Under the pieces are notes generated by a model, which was not told the DNA's origin, made no database searches, and saw nothing but the letters and a program-made list of their open reading frames with translations. A stretch of DNA of 64,000 nt. Source: Actinomycetaceae bacterium (lineage in GTDB: Bacteria; Actinomycetota; Actinomycetes; Actinomycetales; Actinomycetaceae). Below, piece by piece: positions 20,552 to 29,738 of the stretch. The stretch covers positions 124,001 through 188,000 of the forward strand of contig JAUNUK010000004.1 in the NCBI GenBank assembly GCA_030538185.1, written 5' to 3'. A program made the position numbers and the translations under genes. Each line of letters starts with the position of its first letter. Position 1 is the first letter of the stretch.

Positions 20552-22444
20552 CTACTCAGGCGCAGGCGCACCCTCACCAGCTCGTGCACCCTCGATTGCT
20601 TGAATCGCAGCGGCCAACTCCATTTGATGCCCCTTGGCCCAAGCCTCCAGGCCCTTCACAATCGCATCGGCGTAACGCTGACGCCCATCATCAGAACGCA
20701 TAACCGAGGCATCCTCAGAGTTCTTCATTTCACCCAGTTCCAGCATGACTGCCGGTTTGGTCTGTGCGTTCAATCCCGCCAAATCCGGGCGCTTCCATAT
20801 TGCCCCAGGGTAAGCCTGTTCTTGGGGCTTAAACCCGGCTTTTTTCAGTTCCAACACCAAATCTTTTGCGAGTTCTTCAGACTTGGGTCCTTGGGAATCG
20901 TTCAAAGCAGGGTAGGCGACCATCGCAAAAAACCCTCGCAAGGACGGGTTATCGGAACCATTGGCGTGGATTGACACGTAGACCTCAGAGTTCGTGGCGG
21001 CAGCAAAAGTGCCACGAACATCCACACAGGGCCCAACCCCGTCATTGTTATCCCTGGTCACAGAGACAATCGCGCCTTGCGCTTCCAGCCCTATCTTCAC
21101 GCGTTGCATGACGTCGAAGTTGAAGGCGTGTTCCGGGTACCCATCTAAGGAGGCAGTCCCTGTGGTGTCGCAGGCCTTACGCCCACCGCGCCCGTCATTA
21201 ACCATCTGGCCGATAACCGTAGCGTTAGCACCGTTTTTCCCATTGTGTCCAGCGTCCAAAGCGATACGTAGCCCGCTCAACGCCCCAGCCGCGCCTTCAG
21301 CGTTTTCACTGGGCGAAGCCGTTGGCACAGGCGAAGGCGAGGGGCTTGAGCCGACCGAATCCTCACCCACTCCCTTTGGTTCCTCATACCCCGAGGGCGT
21401 CACGGTCACAACTGTCGCTGGCTTCATGCCCTGCCCGAGTATGACCCCCACACCGATCCCAATAAGCAGTAACAAAACCGCTGCAGCACCCAATACCAGC
21501 GGCATTATCCAGGGGTTTGAATCCTCGGTCTGTGGTGTCCCAACCCTGGTAAACCGCACACCATCCATGCCGCTGCCGCCCCCGGTTTGGCTAAGCGCTC
21601 CCGTGGGTGCCCACTGTGTTCCTCCAGCTGACCGCCTGGTTTGGCCCGCAGACATTCCGCTGCCCAAACCTGCACGGGGAATCTCGGCTGCGGCCACTGC
21701 ACCCGGTGCCCCCAAAGAACGATTCGCAGATTGTGGAGTGCCTGGGATCGCGTTGGTTCCTGCCTGTCCGACTTCCCACCCTTGCATCAGTGCGTGCCAG
21801 CCGGGCGAACGCTCAGCGCTTGCCCCTCCTGCCCCTGTTGCACTGGCTTGCGCGCTTCTGTGTGCTCGTTGCCGCGCCCGTGCCTCAGCTTGTTCGCGGG
21901 CCTTTCTTCTTGCCAGTTCACGAGCCATTGCGCCTTGGCTAGGTGTTCCAGAAATTGCGCTAACCCCCGGAGAAGCCTCTTGGGCGCTGGCCTCGACTGC
22001 TTCAATCGCGCCAATGTCGACACTTCTAGGCACAGACTTCTTCGGCACTTGCGCTGGCCGAGGGCGTTGGGAAGGGGGCCTGGCTTCAGGACTGAGGTTT
22101 GAGGCAAGCCGCTGCGTCATCTGCTGTTCAGCGGCCTCTGCAGCCGCCAATACTGCCGCTAATCCCCCTGCGGGTGCAGGTTTGGGTTCCGCAGCCGCTT
22201 TGGAGGTAGAACCCCCTCCAAAGGCAGAGAAGATTCCAGCAAAAGCATCACCGAGCCCGCCCGGGCTTCCCGCACCTGTGCCCGAGCCCTCACCCGCAGC
22301 AGGATTTTGGCCGGCAGCATTACCTGCCTTGTCGCCCTCGGCGGAAGAAGAAGAGGAACGCAAGGTGGGGGACTTATCCGGGGGCGCATCAGGGTAGGCA
22401 CGGGTCGGTTCCCACGTGTCCCAGTCCTCCCAAGGCCCAGCCAT
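20552..22444 (-). CDS. Membrane-anchored N-acetylmuramoyl-L-alanine amidase
   Basis: A 630-aa cell-wall hydrolase cutting the bond between MurNAc and the stem peptide. A long Pro/Ala/Ser-rich cytoplasmic half (1-~310) precedes one transmembrane helix (PWIMPLVLGAAAVLLLLIG, ~312-336), a Ser/Pro linker, and a C-terminal Amidase_3 domain (~390-615). The zinc and catalytic residues are visible: DAGHNG, PEHAFN, SIHANGS and MLELGEM. Start ATG 22444 has AGGAGGGAC upstream. The large N-terminal disordered region is unusual and could dock division proteins or be a phosphorylation target. It is convergent with the methyltransferase. The dispersed word occurs at 21391, 22058 and 22333. Confidence 0.9.
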   Translation of the reverse strand: MAGPWEDWDTWEPTRAYPDAPPDKSPTLRSSSSSAEGDKAGNAAGQNPAAGEGSGTGAGSPGGLGDAFAGIFSAFGGGSTSKAAAEPKPAPAGGLAAVLAAAEAAEQQMTQRLASNLSPEARPPSQRPRPAQVPKKSVPRSVDIGAIEAVEASAQEASPGVSAISGTPSQGAMARELARRKAREQAEARARQRAHRSAQASATGAGGASAERSPGWHALMQGWEVGQAGTNAIPGTPQSANRSLGAPGAVAAAEIPRAGLGSGMSAGQTRRSAGGTQWAPTGALSQTGGGSGMDGVRFTRVGTPQTEDSNPWIMPLVLGAAAVLLLLIGIGVGVILGQGMKPATVVTVTPSGYEEPKGVGEDSVGSSPSPSPVPTASPSENAEGAAGALSGLRIALDAGHNGKNGANATVIGQMVNDGRGGRKACDTTGTASLDGYPEHAFNFDVMQRVKIGLEAQGAIVSVTRDNNDGVGPCVDVRGTFAAATNSEVYVSIHANGSDNPSLRGFFAMVAYPALNDSQGPKSEELAKDLVLELKKAGFKPQEQAYPGAIWKRPDLAGLNAQTKPAVMLELGEMKNSEDASVMRSDDGRQRYADAIVKGLEAWAKGHQMELAAAIQAIEGARAGEGAPAPE

Positions 22445-22617
22445 GTCCCTCCTATTCGCCGGTTTTCACCGACGCCCACCCCGTATCCGTCCCCTGCGGC
22501 GACTTCGGGCTTAGGCCTTTAGCCTAACCGCAAGGGCGGGCACTGGGCCGCAGGAACACCACAGTCAGCCCGAAACCTCGCTACGGGCCGGCCGGTTGTG
22601 TTCCCAGGCCGTGCTCC

Positions 22618-23715
22618 TTAGCGGTTCACCCCGTATGCCCCTTGTTTGGATATGAAAAAGCCCTTTCCGGAATACGTGTCCCAGCAGGTCGTCCCTGAAT
22701 CAGCCGCCGTGCAGGCAAAGCCGTCATACTCAGAGGCTTCCCCGTATCCTAAAACGGTGTCCGTATCTGTTTCAGGTCGCCCAGCACACCCTATATATAA
22801 CTCATCCTCGCTACGGCTGTAGTACACCTGTCCTAACTCTTGTGACGGGTTACAGCTAAACGCGCCGGCGTTGAATTGCTGCACCGTACAAGACACGTAG
22901 TCATCAGCTGCGATACACGCAGTCGCACCAGATACGGTACGGAATTCGTCCAAGGAATAGGCACCAGACGGGGCTGGCGCGCGCACGACCCTGTCTGGAC
23001 CTTCGCTTTCTTCGTCCCCAGGTTCCTGGGTGCTTCGGGTTGGAGTAGGTGTCGGACTCTGGGTTTCAGATTTGGTTTCCGAGGGCGTCTCGCTTGTTTG
23101 CGTGGTCTGTGGGCCACCCTGACCGGCAGCGTCCCCATCATTTTTGTCCTTCGACGTCAGCAAAAGCAGTATGCCACCAAGCATCCCCAGCAAGATCAGG
23201 CCTAAAACGATCATCCCCACAATCAACCCGGTGTTTGACTTATTTTGTGCAGGAACACCGTAGGGCGGGTAGGCAGGCATGGCGCCCGCTGGTGGACCCC
23301 ACGCCGCAGGCGGAACTCCCGCGCCGGGGGCACCGCCGCCGGTCGCACCTACGGGCACCCCACTGGGAACGCCCTGGTAAACAGGCCCGGCAGGCACCCC
23401 GTAGCCACCGCCAGACACGGGCAATACTGTGGTCCCTTCCAAGCCCACATCCAAGACCTGCGTCTCATCCGCAGCGCCTGCCATCCCCCCTGTAGCGGCT
23501 GCCTCTTCGGCCGCACGCCGCGAAGCCAAGGCAGCATCCACATCCGCATCACCCAAGGCGCCCAACCAGTTCAACAAATCCGGGTACGCAGCAGGATTTA
23601 ACGCAATCGCTGGCCGCAACTCGGGGTGGTAGCCTGCCAATTGCTGCAGTTCAGCACCGCTTGTTGAGGGATCTGCTGCGCGCGCAGCCAGTGTCGGATC
23701 GACGTTTTCAGACAT
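22618..23715 (-). CDS. Variant leucine-rich-repeat membrane protein
   Basis: A 365-aa product starting at ATG 23715 (MSENVDPTLAARAADP) with GAAAGG upstream; the open frame reaches 23952 but that part is not protein-like. Residues 1-70 form an LRV-type helical unit (AELQQLAGYHPELRPAIALN). A Gly/Pro/Ala spacer leads to one transmembrane helix (GLIVGMIVLGLILLGMLGG, ~180-205), a Ser/Thr/Pro stalk and a C-terminal ~95-residue outer domain with paired Cys. It is a tandem paralogue of the next gene. Similar proteins are common in bifidobacteria and Actinomycetaceae, without known function. Confidence 0.75.
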   Translation of the reverse strand: MSENVDPTLAARAADPSTSGAELQQLAGYHPELRPAIALNPAAYPDLLNWLGALGDADVDAALASRRAAEEAAATGGMAGAADETQVLDVGLEGTTVLPVSGGGYGVPAGPVYQGVPSGVPVGATGGGAPGAGVPPAAWGPPAGAMPAYPPYGVPAQNKSNTGLIVGMIVLGLILLGMLGGILLLLTSKDKNDGDAAGQGGPQTTQTSETPSETKSETQSPTPTPTRSTQEPGDEESEGPDRVVRAPAPSGAYSLDEFRTVSGATACIAADDYVSCTVQQFNAGAFSCNPSQELGQVYYSRSEDELYIGCAGRPETDTDTVLGYGEASEYDGFACTAADSGTTCWDTYSGKGFFISKQGAYGVNR

Positions 23716-23866
23716 CTTGTTGCCTTTCAGGTAGTTTGCGGTGCAGCACCCACGCCCATGTCTTGAGAACAGGATACCTGGCACCTCGGACACGACCCAG
23801 AGCACCCCTTGTGACAGGTTTGTCCCAAGTGCAGGGGTTCTGAGAAATTCGCCCTCGGGAAATCCT

Positions 23867-25078
23867 TTAGTCCAGCTGCACTGTCTCGCTCGAGTAGGTG
23901 AACCATTCCGAGATGTTTTGCCCGATGATGAAGCCGTCACCCGTATTGACATCCCAGCAGGTCACCTTGGTGGCACCGGCCTGGCACACCCAGCTGCCGA
24001 CCATTGCGGCATCGCCTGGATCAAAGACGACATCAGTATCCGTCGCGACCTGGTTTTCACAGGTGTCAACGCCAAAAGTCTCTCCGGCTTCCATCATGGT
24101 CTGCATGACCTGTGTCGCTGGGTCACATTCACCCGACTCCAGCCAGTGTGCGTCCATATCGAATTGGTTGGTTGTGCAGGTCACACTCGATCCATCCAAA
24201 CGGCAACGAGTCAGTCCATCCTGGGTGACAAAGGCTTCATCCATGTAGTACCCATCGGGCGGAGGCGCAGCCAAATCACCATCAGCCCCTAGCGGTCCTG
24301 CCGGATCATCCGTCTCGGTTTTGGTTGGGGCCGGGCTGGTTTTGGTAGCGCTAGCCGAGGTCGTGGGCTTGTCAGGGGCAGCGGCTTTCTTACCGCCCCC
24401 CATGAGGGCAGACCCAATAATTACGCCGAGGACGGCAAGTAAGGCGACCACGGCTATGGCGATGACCATCAGCATGGTCTTCTTCTGGTGCTCCTTGGCC
24501 GGATCCTTGGGCGCTGCGGCTTGCATGCCTGGTTGCGGGTAGCCTTGCGGCTGGTATCCGCTAGCTGGTCCGCCGGGAGCGCCTGGCCCTGTTGCACCCA
24601 TTGGTTGCGCGTAAGCGGCCTGTGGCTGCCCATAGGGTGCCTGGCTCTCGGGCATTTGGGCAGGGTATGGGGTGGGCTCCATATTTGGAGCTGCAAAAGT
24701 CACGGTTTCCTGCTCGGGCATTTGGGGCGAGGAGTCTGCAGTACCGGCGGGCTCTTGCGGATAAGCCTGAGAGTCCTCTTGCGGCATCGCAAGTTCTTGT
24801 GCTGGGGATTGTCCTACAACTGCGTCAACTTCTTCCTCCGCCCTCGGCAATTCCTGTGCGGGGACACCGGCTTGTCGTTGGGCAATAATTGCGTTCACCT
24901 CAGGGTTTCCTTGTGCGCTCAACCACTGAAGTAGGCCGTCGTAGGCAGAGGGGTTCTGGGCGATAATGGCGTGAAGTTCTGGGTGATACCCAGCCAACTG
25001 TTGCAATTCGCTTGGGCTGGTTGCGGGGTCGGCGGCGCGTTGCGCCAAAGTGGGATCAATAGGGTTGTTATCAGTCAC
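23867..25078 (-). CDS. Variant leucine-rich-repeat membrane protein, paralogue
   Basis: A 403-aa product built like its downstream neighbour: an N-terminal LRV unit (SPSELQQLAGYHPELHAII, 1-70), a Gln/Pro/Ala-rich cytoplasmic segment, one transmembrane helix (MLMVIAIAVVALLAVLGVIIG, ~204-226), a Thr/Lys/Pro stalk, and an outer domain with about six Cys that probably forms disulfides. GTG start at 25078 with TAGGAG upstream. The outer domains of the two paralogues share the pattern of a Cys pair, a TDTDxV segment and a CWDxxxGxGF/I ending, so they are the same fold. The role is unknown; sensing or scaffolding at the envelope is a guess. Confidence 0.75.
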   Translation of the reverse strand: MTDNNPIDPTLAQRAADPATSPSELQQLAGYHPELHAIIAQNPSAYDGLLQWLSAQGNPEVNAIIAQRQAGVPAQELPRAEEEVDAVVGQSPAQELAMPQEDSQAYPQEPAGTADSSPQMPEQETVTFAAPNMEPTPYPAQMPESQAPYGQPQAAYAQPMGATGPGAPGGPASGYQPQGYPQPGMQAAAPKDPAKEHQKKTMLMVIAIAVVALLAVLGVIIGSALMGGGKKAAAPDKPTTSASATKTSPAPTKTETDDPAGPLGADGDLAAPPPDGYYMDEAFVTQDGLTRCRLDGSSVTCTTNQFDMDAHWLESGECDPATQVMQTMMEAGETFGVDTCENQVATDTDVVFDPGDAAMVGSWVCQAGATKVTCWDVNTGDGFIIGQNISEWFTYSSETVQLD

Positions 25079-25264
25079 GGTAACTCCTATGAATACAGGG
25101 GGATTGGAAAGGGATTTCTTGCCCTTAGTTTATTCTTCTCTTTACCCCAAAGTACCAATTTGGGTACAGGACGCCCGAGCACCAACAGCTAGGCCCGCCC
25201 CTGCTTGGGACGGGCCTATATCTGCTGTTGTATCTGCTGTTGCAGTGCGCCAGTTGTACTTTGT

Positions 25265-26371
25265 TTACTTTGCAGCATCCAAGGCGGCTTGCACCTTATC
25301 GAGTAGGGACACCCAAGCGACCTCGAACTTCTCTACGCCCTCGACCAAGAGTTTATGGGCGCAATCGTCGAAATCGATACCGACCTTGCCCAGGCCAGCA
25401 ATGACCTCGCGGGATTCTTCATAAGTGCCCTCAATGGCGTTCCCGTGCAGTTTCGAGCCTGCCGCCACGGCGCGCAGCGTGGCCTCGGGCATGGTGTTGA
25501 CGGTTTCGGGTGCTGCCAGCTCATCGACGTACAAGGTAGGCGAAAGGCTGGCATCTTTTACGCCGGTCGACGCCCACAGGGGGCGCTGTTTGTGTGCGCC
25601 GGCAGCTTCGAGGGCCTTCCAACGATCGCTTGCCATGACTTTCTCGTAGGCCTCAAAGGACAGGCGGGCATTGGCTACGGCTGCCTTGGAGCGCAGGGCC
25701 TTGGCTTCAGGGGTGCCAATGGCATCCAGCATCGGGTCGATCATGGTGTCGAGGCGCGAGACGAAAACCGAGGCCACCGAACGTATTTTGCCCAGGTCTA
25801 AGCCGCTTGCCTTGGCTCGTTCCAAGCCTTCCATGTAGGCATCCAAGACGTCAACGTACTGTTCAATGGTGAAAATCAGGGTGACGTTAATGGAGATACC
25901 CGCAGCGATCGCATCCGAAATGGCGGGGATGGAGCCCTTGGTAGCAGGGATTTTAATCAGCACATTGGGGCGATCCACAAGGGCGTGTAACGCCTTGGCC
26001 TGGGCGATTGTTGCCTCTCGGTCGGCAGAGATGCGCGGGTCAACCTCGATGGAGACCCTTCCGTCTTGACCGTTGGTGGCATCGAAGATGGGGCGCATAA
26101 TGTCGCAGGCTTCACGCACGTCATCGGAGGTCATAGCCGTTACGGCTTCTTCAACCGTTGCGCCCTTGGCAGCAAGTTCCTTGATTTGTTCGGCGTAGGT
26201 GGTGCCGTCTCCAATGGCGGCAGAGAAAATCGCTGGGTTCGTGGTAACCCCGACGACGTGGTCTTTTTCTGCCAGCTCTGTGAGCTGACCGGTGCGCAAA
26301 CGGGTGCGAGACAGATCGTCTAGCCACACGGATACACCGATATCGGAAAGTTCTTTAAGCAAATCAGCCAT
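25265..26371 (-). CDS. tal: Transaldolase
   Basis: Transfers a dihydroxyacetone unit between sugar phosphates in the non-oxidative pentose phosphate pathway; cytosolic. The 368 aa match the actinobacterial class. Motifs: GVSVWLDDLSR at the start, VGVTTNPAIFSAAI, the Schiff-base Lys in NVLIKIPATKGS, and SVASVFVSRLD. Start ATG 26371 with GAGAGGATAG upstream. In actinobacteria tal usually sits beside tkt, zwf and opcA; here it stands alone. Confidence 0.96.
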   Translation of the reverse strand: MADLLKELSDIGVSVWLDDLSRTRLRTGQLTELAEKDHVVGVTTNPAIFSAAIGDGTTYAEQIKELAAKGATVEEAVTAMTSDDVREACDIMRPIFDATNGQDGRVSIEVDPRISADREATIAQAKALHALVDRPNVLIKIPATKGSIPAISDAIAAGISINVTLIFTIEQYVDVLDAYMEGLERAKASGLDLGKIRSVASVFVSRLDTMIDPMLDAIGTPEAKALRSKAAVANARLSFEAYEKVMASDRWKALEAAGAHKQRPLWASTGVKDASLSPTLYVDELAAPETVNTMPEATLRAVAAGSKLHGNAIEGTYEESREVIAGLGKVGIDFDDCAHKLLVEGVEKFEVAWVSLLDKVQAALDAAK

Positions 26372-26532
26372 TTTCTATCCTCTCGTTTGCGCCCAAGGCC
26401 ACCGCCGGGCACAGGCGATATATTCAGCTATCTCATATGCACGCTATATTGAATCCTACGCAACACAAGACCCTTGCAAAGAGTTGCCAGAGGGGAGCGC
26501 GACATTCAGAGGGATTCGCACACAAGGCAATC

Positions 26533-26567
26533 TTGTCAATATCTTCACATTTTGTTAAGATATTGAC
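26533..26567 (+). promoter_or_regulatory. Palindromic operator over the leaderless promoter of the abiE operon
   Basis: A perfect 11-bp inverted repeat, GTCAATATCTT (26535-26545) and AAGATATTGAC (26557-26567), with an 11-nt spacer, directly abuts the ATG at 26568. Within it, TTGTCA (26533-26538) and TAAGAT (26556-26561) are separated by 17 bp, fitting -35 and -10 boxes; transcription would start at the ATG, and no Shine-Dalgarno is present. A dimer of the antitoxin bound here would cover the promoter. AbiEi proteins are known to autorepress through inverted repeats. Confidence 0.85.
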
Positions 26568-27134
26568 ATGCGCGAGGTTGTGACAACATTAGATGCTCTG
26601 CGAGAGCTTGCAGTGGAACAGTACGGCTATGTCACAACACAGCAAGCTATCAATATTGGAGCAAACCACCCGGCACTATCTATGTTGGTAAAACGGGGCC
26701 GTCTTGAACGTAAGGCACACGGGGTATATCGAGTTCCTCAAATTCCACACACCCCTTTTGATCGCTACATGATGGCCATTTTATGGACCGGCGCACCCGA
26801 GGCGGTTCTTAGCCACGGCACAGCATTAGATCTATATAACGTAAGCGACGTCAATCCTTCATCTATCAACGTTACGGTTAGCAAAAACCGCAGAATAAGA
26901 CGTTTGGGAGGTGATGGCTACACCCTTCACTATCATGATCTTCACGCAGACCAGAAAGACTGGATAGAGGGCATTCCTGTCACTACTTTCCCTACGACAG
27001 TCGAACAGTGTATCGATACCGTCCCCACATATCTGATAAGGCAAGCCATCGAAAATGGTTCAAAACTAGGCTTACTTATAGGCGAGGAGGCAGAAACATT
27101 GACCGCGCTACTACAGCAACAAGGGACGTCATGA
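26568..27134 (+). CDS. AbiEi-family antitoxin (type IV toxin-antitoxin)
   Basis: A 188-aa protein. The N-terminal ~60 residues are a winged helix-turn-helix of AbiEi_4 type (YGYVTTQQAINIGANHPAL, then RLERKAHGVYRVP), and the remainder is the antitoxin effector domain (GTALDLYNVSDVNP, VTTFPTTVEQCID). AbiEi antitoxins repress their own operon and counter the toxin's effect without binding it. The next gene overlaps by 4 nt (ATGA). The operon is more AT-rich than its flanks, suggesting horizontal arrival. Confidence 0.88.
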   Translation: MREVVTTLDALRELAVEQYGYVTTQQAINIGANHPALSMLVKRGRLERKAHGVYRVPQIPHTPFDRYMMAILWTGAPEAVLSHGTALDLYNVSDVNPSSINVTVSKNRRIRRLGGDGYTLHYHDLHADQKDWIEGIPVTTFPTTVEQCIDTVPTYLIRQAIENGSKLGLLIGEEAETLTALLQQQGTS

Positions 27135-28060
27135 GTGATGCGAACAATCTATTGAGGTCTTTAAAACCTAAGGACAAAGAACCAAACTCGGTCTCGACGC
27201 TCACCAAATGGATCGACTCGGCTGAACGTCAACTGGAGGTGGATATCCCTGGACGACTGGCTTGGCTGGTTTCCACCTCAGTGGCCGTTGCAAAACTCCA
27301 GCAGGTTGTTGATTCTAGTTCAGTTCCCCGTTTCGTTTTAAAAGGGGGCACTCTTTTGCAATACCGCCTTGGCCTTATTGCTCGTGCGACCAAAGACATC
27401 GACGGGATTGTGCGAGGTGACATCGATAGTTTTCTTCGCTCGCTGGACATAATGCTACGCACCCCATGGGGACCTATTAGTTTCAGGCGCTCAGAAATTG
27501 AAGAGATCAATGTGCCGAACAAGATGGTAAACCCAAGAAGGTTTCATCTGTCCTTAACACTTCGAGGAAAAACTTGGAGGAGGATTCAAATCGAAATTTC
27601 TCCAGATGAAGGCACAGCTGGACGCACGATCGAAGCGTTTGAACCACCGTCACTATCAAGTTTTGGGATTCCCACCCCAGATATGCTGATCGGCCTGCAC
27701 CTCAGCTACCAGATTGCCCAAAAAATCCACGCATCATCAGATCCTCATGCCCCGCCAGAACACGTAAACGATAGGGCGCGCGACTTAGTGGATCTAATCC
27801 TTTTACAAAAACTAGTAGCGGACACAGGTCAGCCCTCTAAGACCGAAATTCGATCCGCACTTCAAGATATCTTTGAATCTAGGGCAATAGAAATAAGAAA
27901 AACAGGGGGCGTTGAACGGAACCTTCCTGCTCAAATTGTCGCTTATCCTGACTGGTCTAGGGACTACGCTAAAGCAGCACAATCCACTGGCGTCGCGCTT
28001 CATATGGACCAGGCAGCAACACAAGTGAACACTTGGATTATTGACATCCTCTCCCCCTAA
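27131..28060 (+). CDS. AbiEii-family nucleotidyltransferase toxin
   Basis: A 309-aa product starting at ATG 27131, which overlaps the antitoxin stop as ATGA. The AbiEii/AbiGii signature is visible: FVLKGGTLLQYRLGLIARATKDID holds the KGGT..L and the T-x-DID nucleotidyltransferase core (given here in two parts: FVLKGGTLL and ARATKDIDGIV), and the later motif QKIHASSDPHAPPEHVNDR followed by ARDLVDL matches the K-x(n)-R-x-KD(L/F)xD region. Known AbiEii toxins transfer nucleotides onto tRNA acceptor ends and block growth, giving phage abortive infection. It would be silent unless control fails. Confidence 0.88.
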   Translation: MSDANNLLRSLKPKDKEPNSVSTLTKWIDSAERQLEVDIPGRLAWLVSTSVAVAKLQQVVDSSSVPRFVLKGGTLLQYRLGLIARATKDIDGIVRGDIDSFLRSLDIMLRTPWGPISFRRSEIEEINVPNKMVNPRRFHLSLTLRGKTWRRIQIEISPDEGTAGRTIEAFEPPSLSSFGIPTPDMLIGLHLSYQIAQKIHASSDPHAPPEHVNDRARDLVDLILLQKLVADTGQPSKTEIRSALQDIFESRAIEIRKTGGVERNLPAQIVAYPDWSRDYAKAAQSTGVALHMDQAATQVNTWIIDILSP

Positions 28061-28244
28061 AGGATGGAGACACCTGCTAGCCCCGCCATTGCTTCCAAGG
28101 CTTCCTCCTGACCGTAACAGGGACATTGATGATGGCCAGGACCGAACGGATAGCCGTGTGCTTCGTGTCCGGGGTTGGTTGTAGTATCGGGTCGTGTGGA
28201 TTTACCCCACATGAACAGCAGTTAGAAGCCAGTTAGGAACCCGC

Positions 28245-29738
28245 ATGTCTGAGTTGTCGCCCAGTTTGCCACAAGCGCGCGCCCTGGCGGCCAGCGCCCT
28301 CGGAAACTATGACATCATGCCTGTCAGCCTGGAACTTTACGCCGATATGTGCACCCCGGTCCAGGCCCTGCGCAAGCTGCGTGCCGTCTCTTCGCGCTGT
28401 TACATGCTCGAAAGCGTGGGCGGCCAAGAAAACTGGGGGCGCTACACCTTCCTGGGCTTCGACCCGTCCTTGGGGGTAAGCGCACACAAGGGCAACGTCA
28501 CCATCACGGACACAAACGGCCACGTCGCAAGCTACGAAAACGGCAGCCCAGCCGAACACATCCGCAGCATACTGGCGCGCTACCGCTCGATGCCCGCCCC
28601 GCACCTGCCCCCTTTCACAGGCGGTTTCGTCGGGTATTTCGGCTATGACTACATCGGCTACGTCGAAGAGACCCTCAACCTGGACGCCCCGGACACCGAG
28701 GGCTTCAAAGACGTCGACGTCATGCTATTCGACACGGTTATCGCCTTCGACAACTACCGCCAAAAGATTGTCCTCATCGCCAATATCGGCCTTGACAATA
28801 TCGAGGAAAACTACGCCAAGGCCAGCGTTCACCTACATAACCTCGCACAGATATTACAGAGCGGTCCCCAGGCCGCTATTCCACCGGCGACACTAAAATC
28901 CCCTTTCCGCGAACAGTTTTCACGTGAGGCCTTTTGCGACATGGTGACAAAAGCTCAAGGACACATTCACGAGGGCGACATCTTCCAGATAGTCCTTTCC
29001 AACAGGCTAGATGCCGACTTTGAAGGCTCCTTATTCGACGCCTACCGCGTACTTAGGACCACGAACCCTTCCCCCTACATGTTCTATTTTTCTTCCGACG
29101 ATTTAGAGATTGCCGGCGCCTCGCCAGAGACCCTGGTGAAACTCCACAACGGCACCCTGCACACTTTCCCGCTTGCAGGTTCACGTCCACGCGGAGCCAC
29201 CCCTGAAGAAGACGCAGCCTACGAGGCAGACCTTTTATCTGACGAAAAGGAACTGGCTGAACACAATATGCTGGTGGACCTGGGCCGCAATGACCTGGGA
29301 AAAATCAGCGAATTCGGCTCTGTCGAAGTCGAAAGATATATGGACGTTCTGAAGTTTTCACACATTATGCATATCGGTTCCACCGTCACGGCACACATCC
29401 GTGAAGAATACGACGCAATAGACGCAATCGAGGCTGTTTTACCTGCGGGAACACTAAGTGGCGCACCAAAGATCCGCGCGTGTGAAATCATCAATAAACT
29501 GGAAAATGCACGCCGCGGCATATACGGCGGCGCGATTGGTTACATCGATTTCTCAGGCAATATGGACACCTGTATCGCTATTAGAATTGCCTACAAACTG
29601 GGTGACAAGGTCTATATCCGCAGCGGCGCTGGCATCGTCAAAGACTCGATACCAGACAACGAATACACCGAGTGCATTAACAAAGCCAAGGCTGTGCGTT
29701 TAGCCCTCGAAACAGCGCAGGGAGGGGTAGAAAAGTGA
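28245..29738 (+). CDS. trpE: Anthranilate synthase component I
   Basis: Makes anthranilate from chorismate with ammonia supplied by TrpG; first step of tryptophan synthesis. It has 497 aa. The N-terminal MLES (in CYMLESVGG) corresponds to the LLES motif that binds feedback tryptophan. The catalytic half shows FQIVLSNRLDA, NPSPYMFYF, SPETLVKLHNG, PLAGSRPRG, LVDLGRNDLGKI and LPAGTLSGAPKIRA. ATG 28245 follows TTAGGAA. It overlaps trpG by 4 nt (GTGA). I found no leader peptide with Trp codons in the 180 nt upstream, so control is probably not by classical ribosome attenuation. A pabB role is less likely given trpB and trpA downstream. Confidence 0.95.
   Translation: MSELSPSLPQARALAASALGNYDIMPVSLELYADMCTPVQALRKLRAVSSRCYMLESVGGQENWGRYTFLGFDPSLGVSAHKGNVTITDTNGHVASYENGSPAEHIRSILARYRSMPAPHLPPFTGGFVGYFGYDYIGYVEETLNLDAPDTEGFKDVDVMLFDTVIAFDNYRQKIVLIANIGLDNIEENYAKASVHLHNLAQILQSGPQAAIPPATLKSPFREQFSREAFCDMVTKAQGHIHEGDIFQIVLSNRLDADFEGSLFDAYRVLRTTNPSPYMFYFSSDDLEIAGASPETLVKLHNGTLHTFPLAGSRPRGATPEEDAAYEADLLSDEKELAEHNMLVDLGRNDLGKISEFGSVEVERYMDVLKFSHIMHIGSTVTAHIREEYDAIDAIEAVLPAGTLSGAPKIRACEIINKLENARRGIYGGAIGYIDFSGNMDTCIAIRIAYKLGDKVYIRSGAGIVKDSIPDNEYTECINKAKAVRLALETAQGGVEK

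Noticed and set aside
20994-22397. A 467-codon plus-strand frame
   Set aside because: It is the antisense of the amidase's Pro/Ala/Ser-rich half; GC-rich low-complexity sequence keeps the opposite frame open. No ribosome site or domain.
28130-28236. A 35-codon frame before trpE as a possible trp leader peptide
   Set aside because: It contains no Trp codons and I see no paired terminator/antiterminator, so attenuation is not supported.
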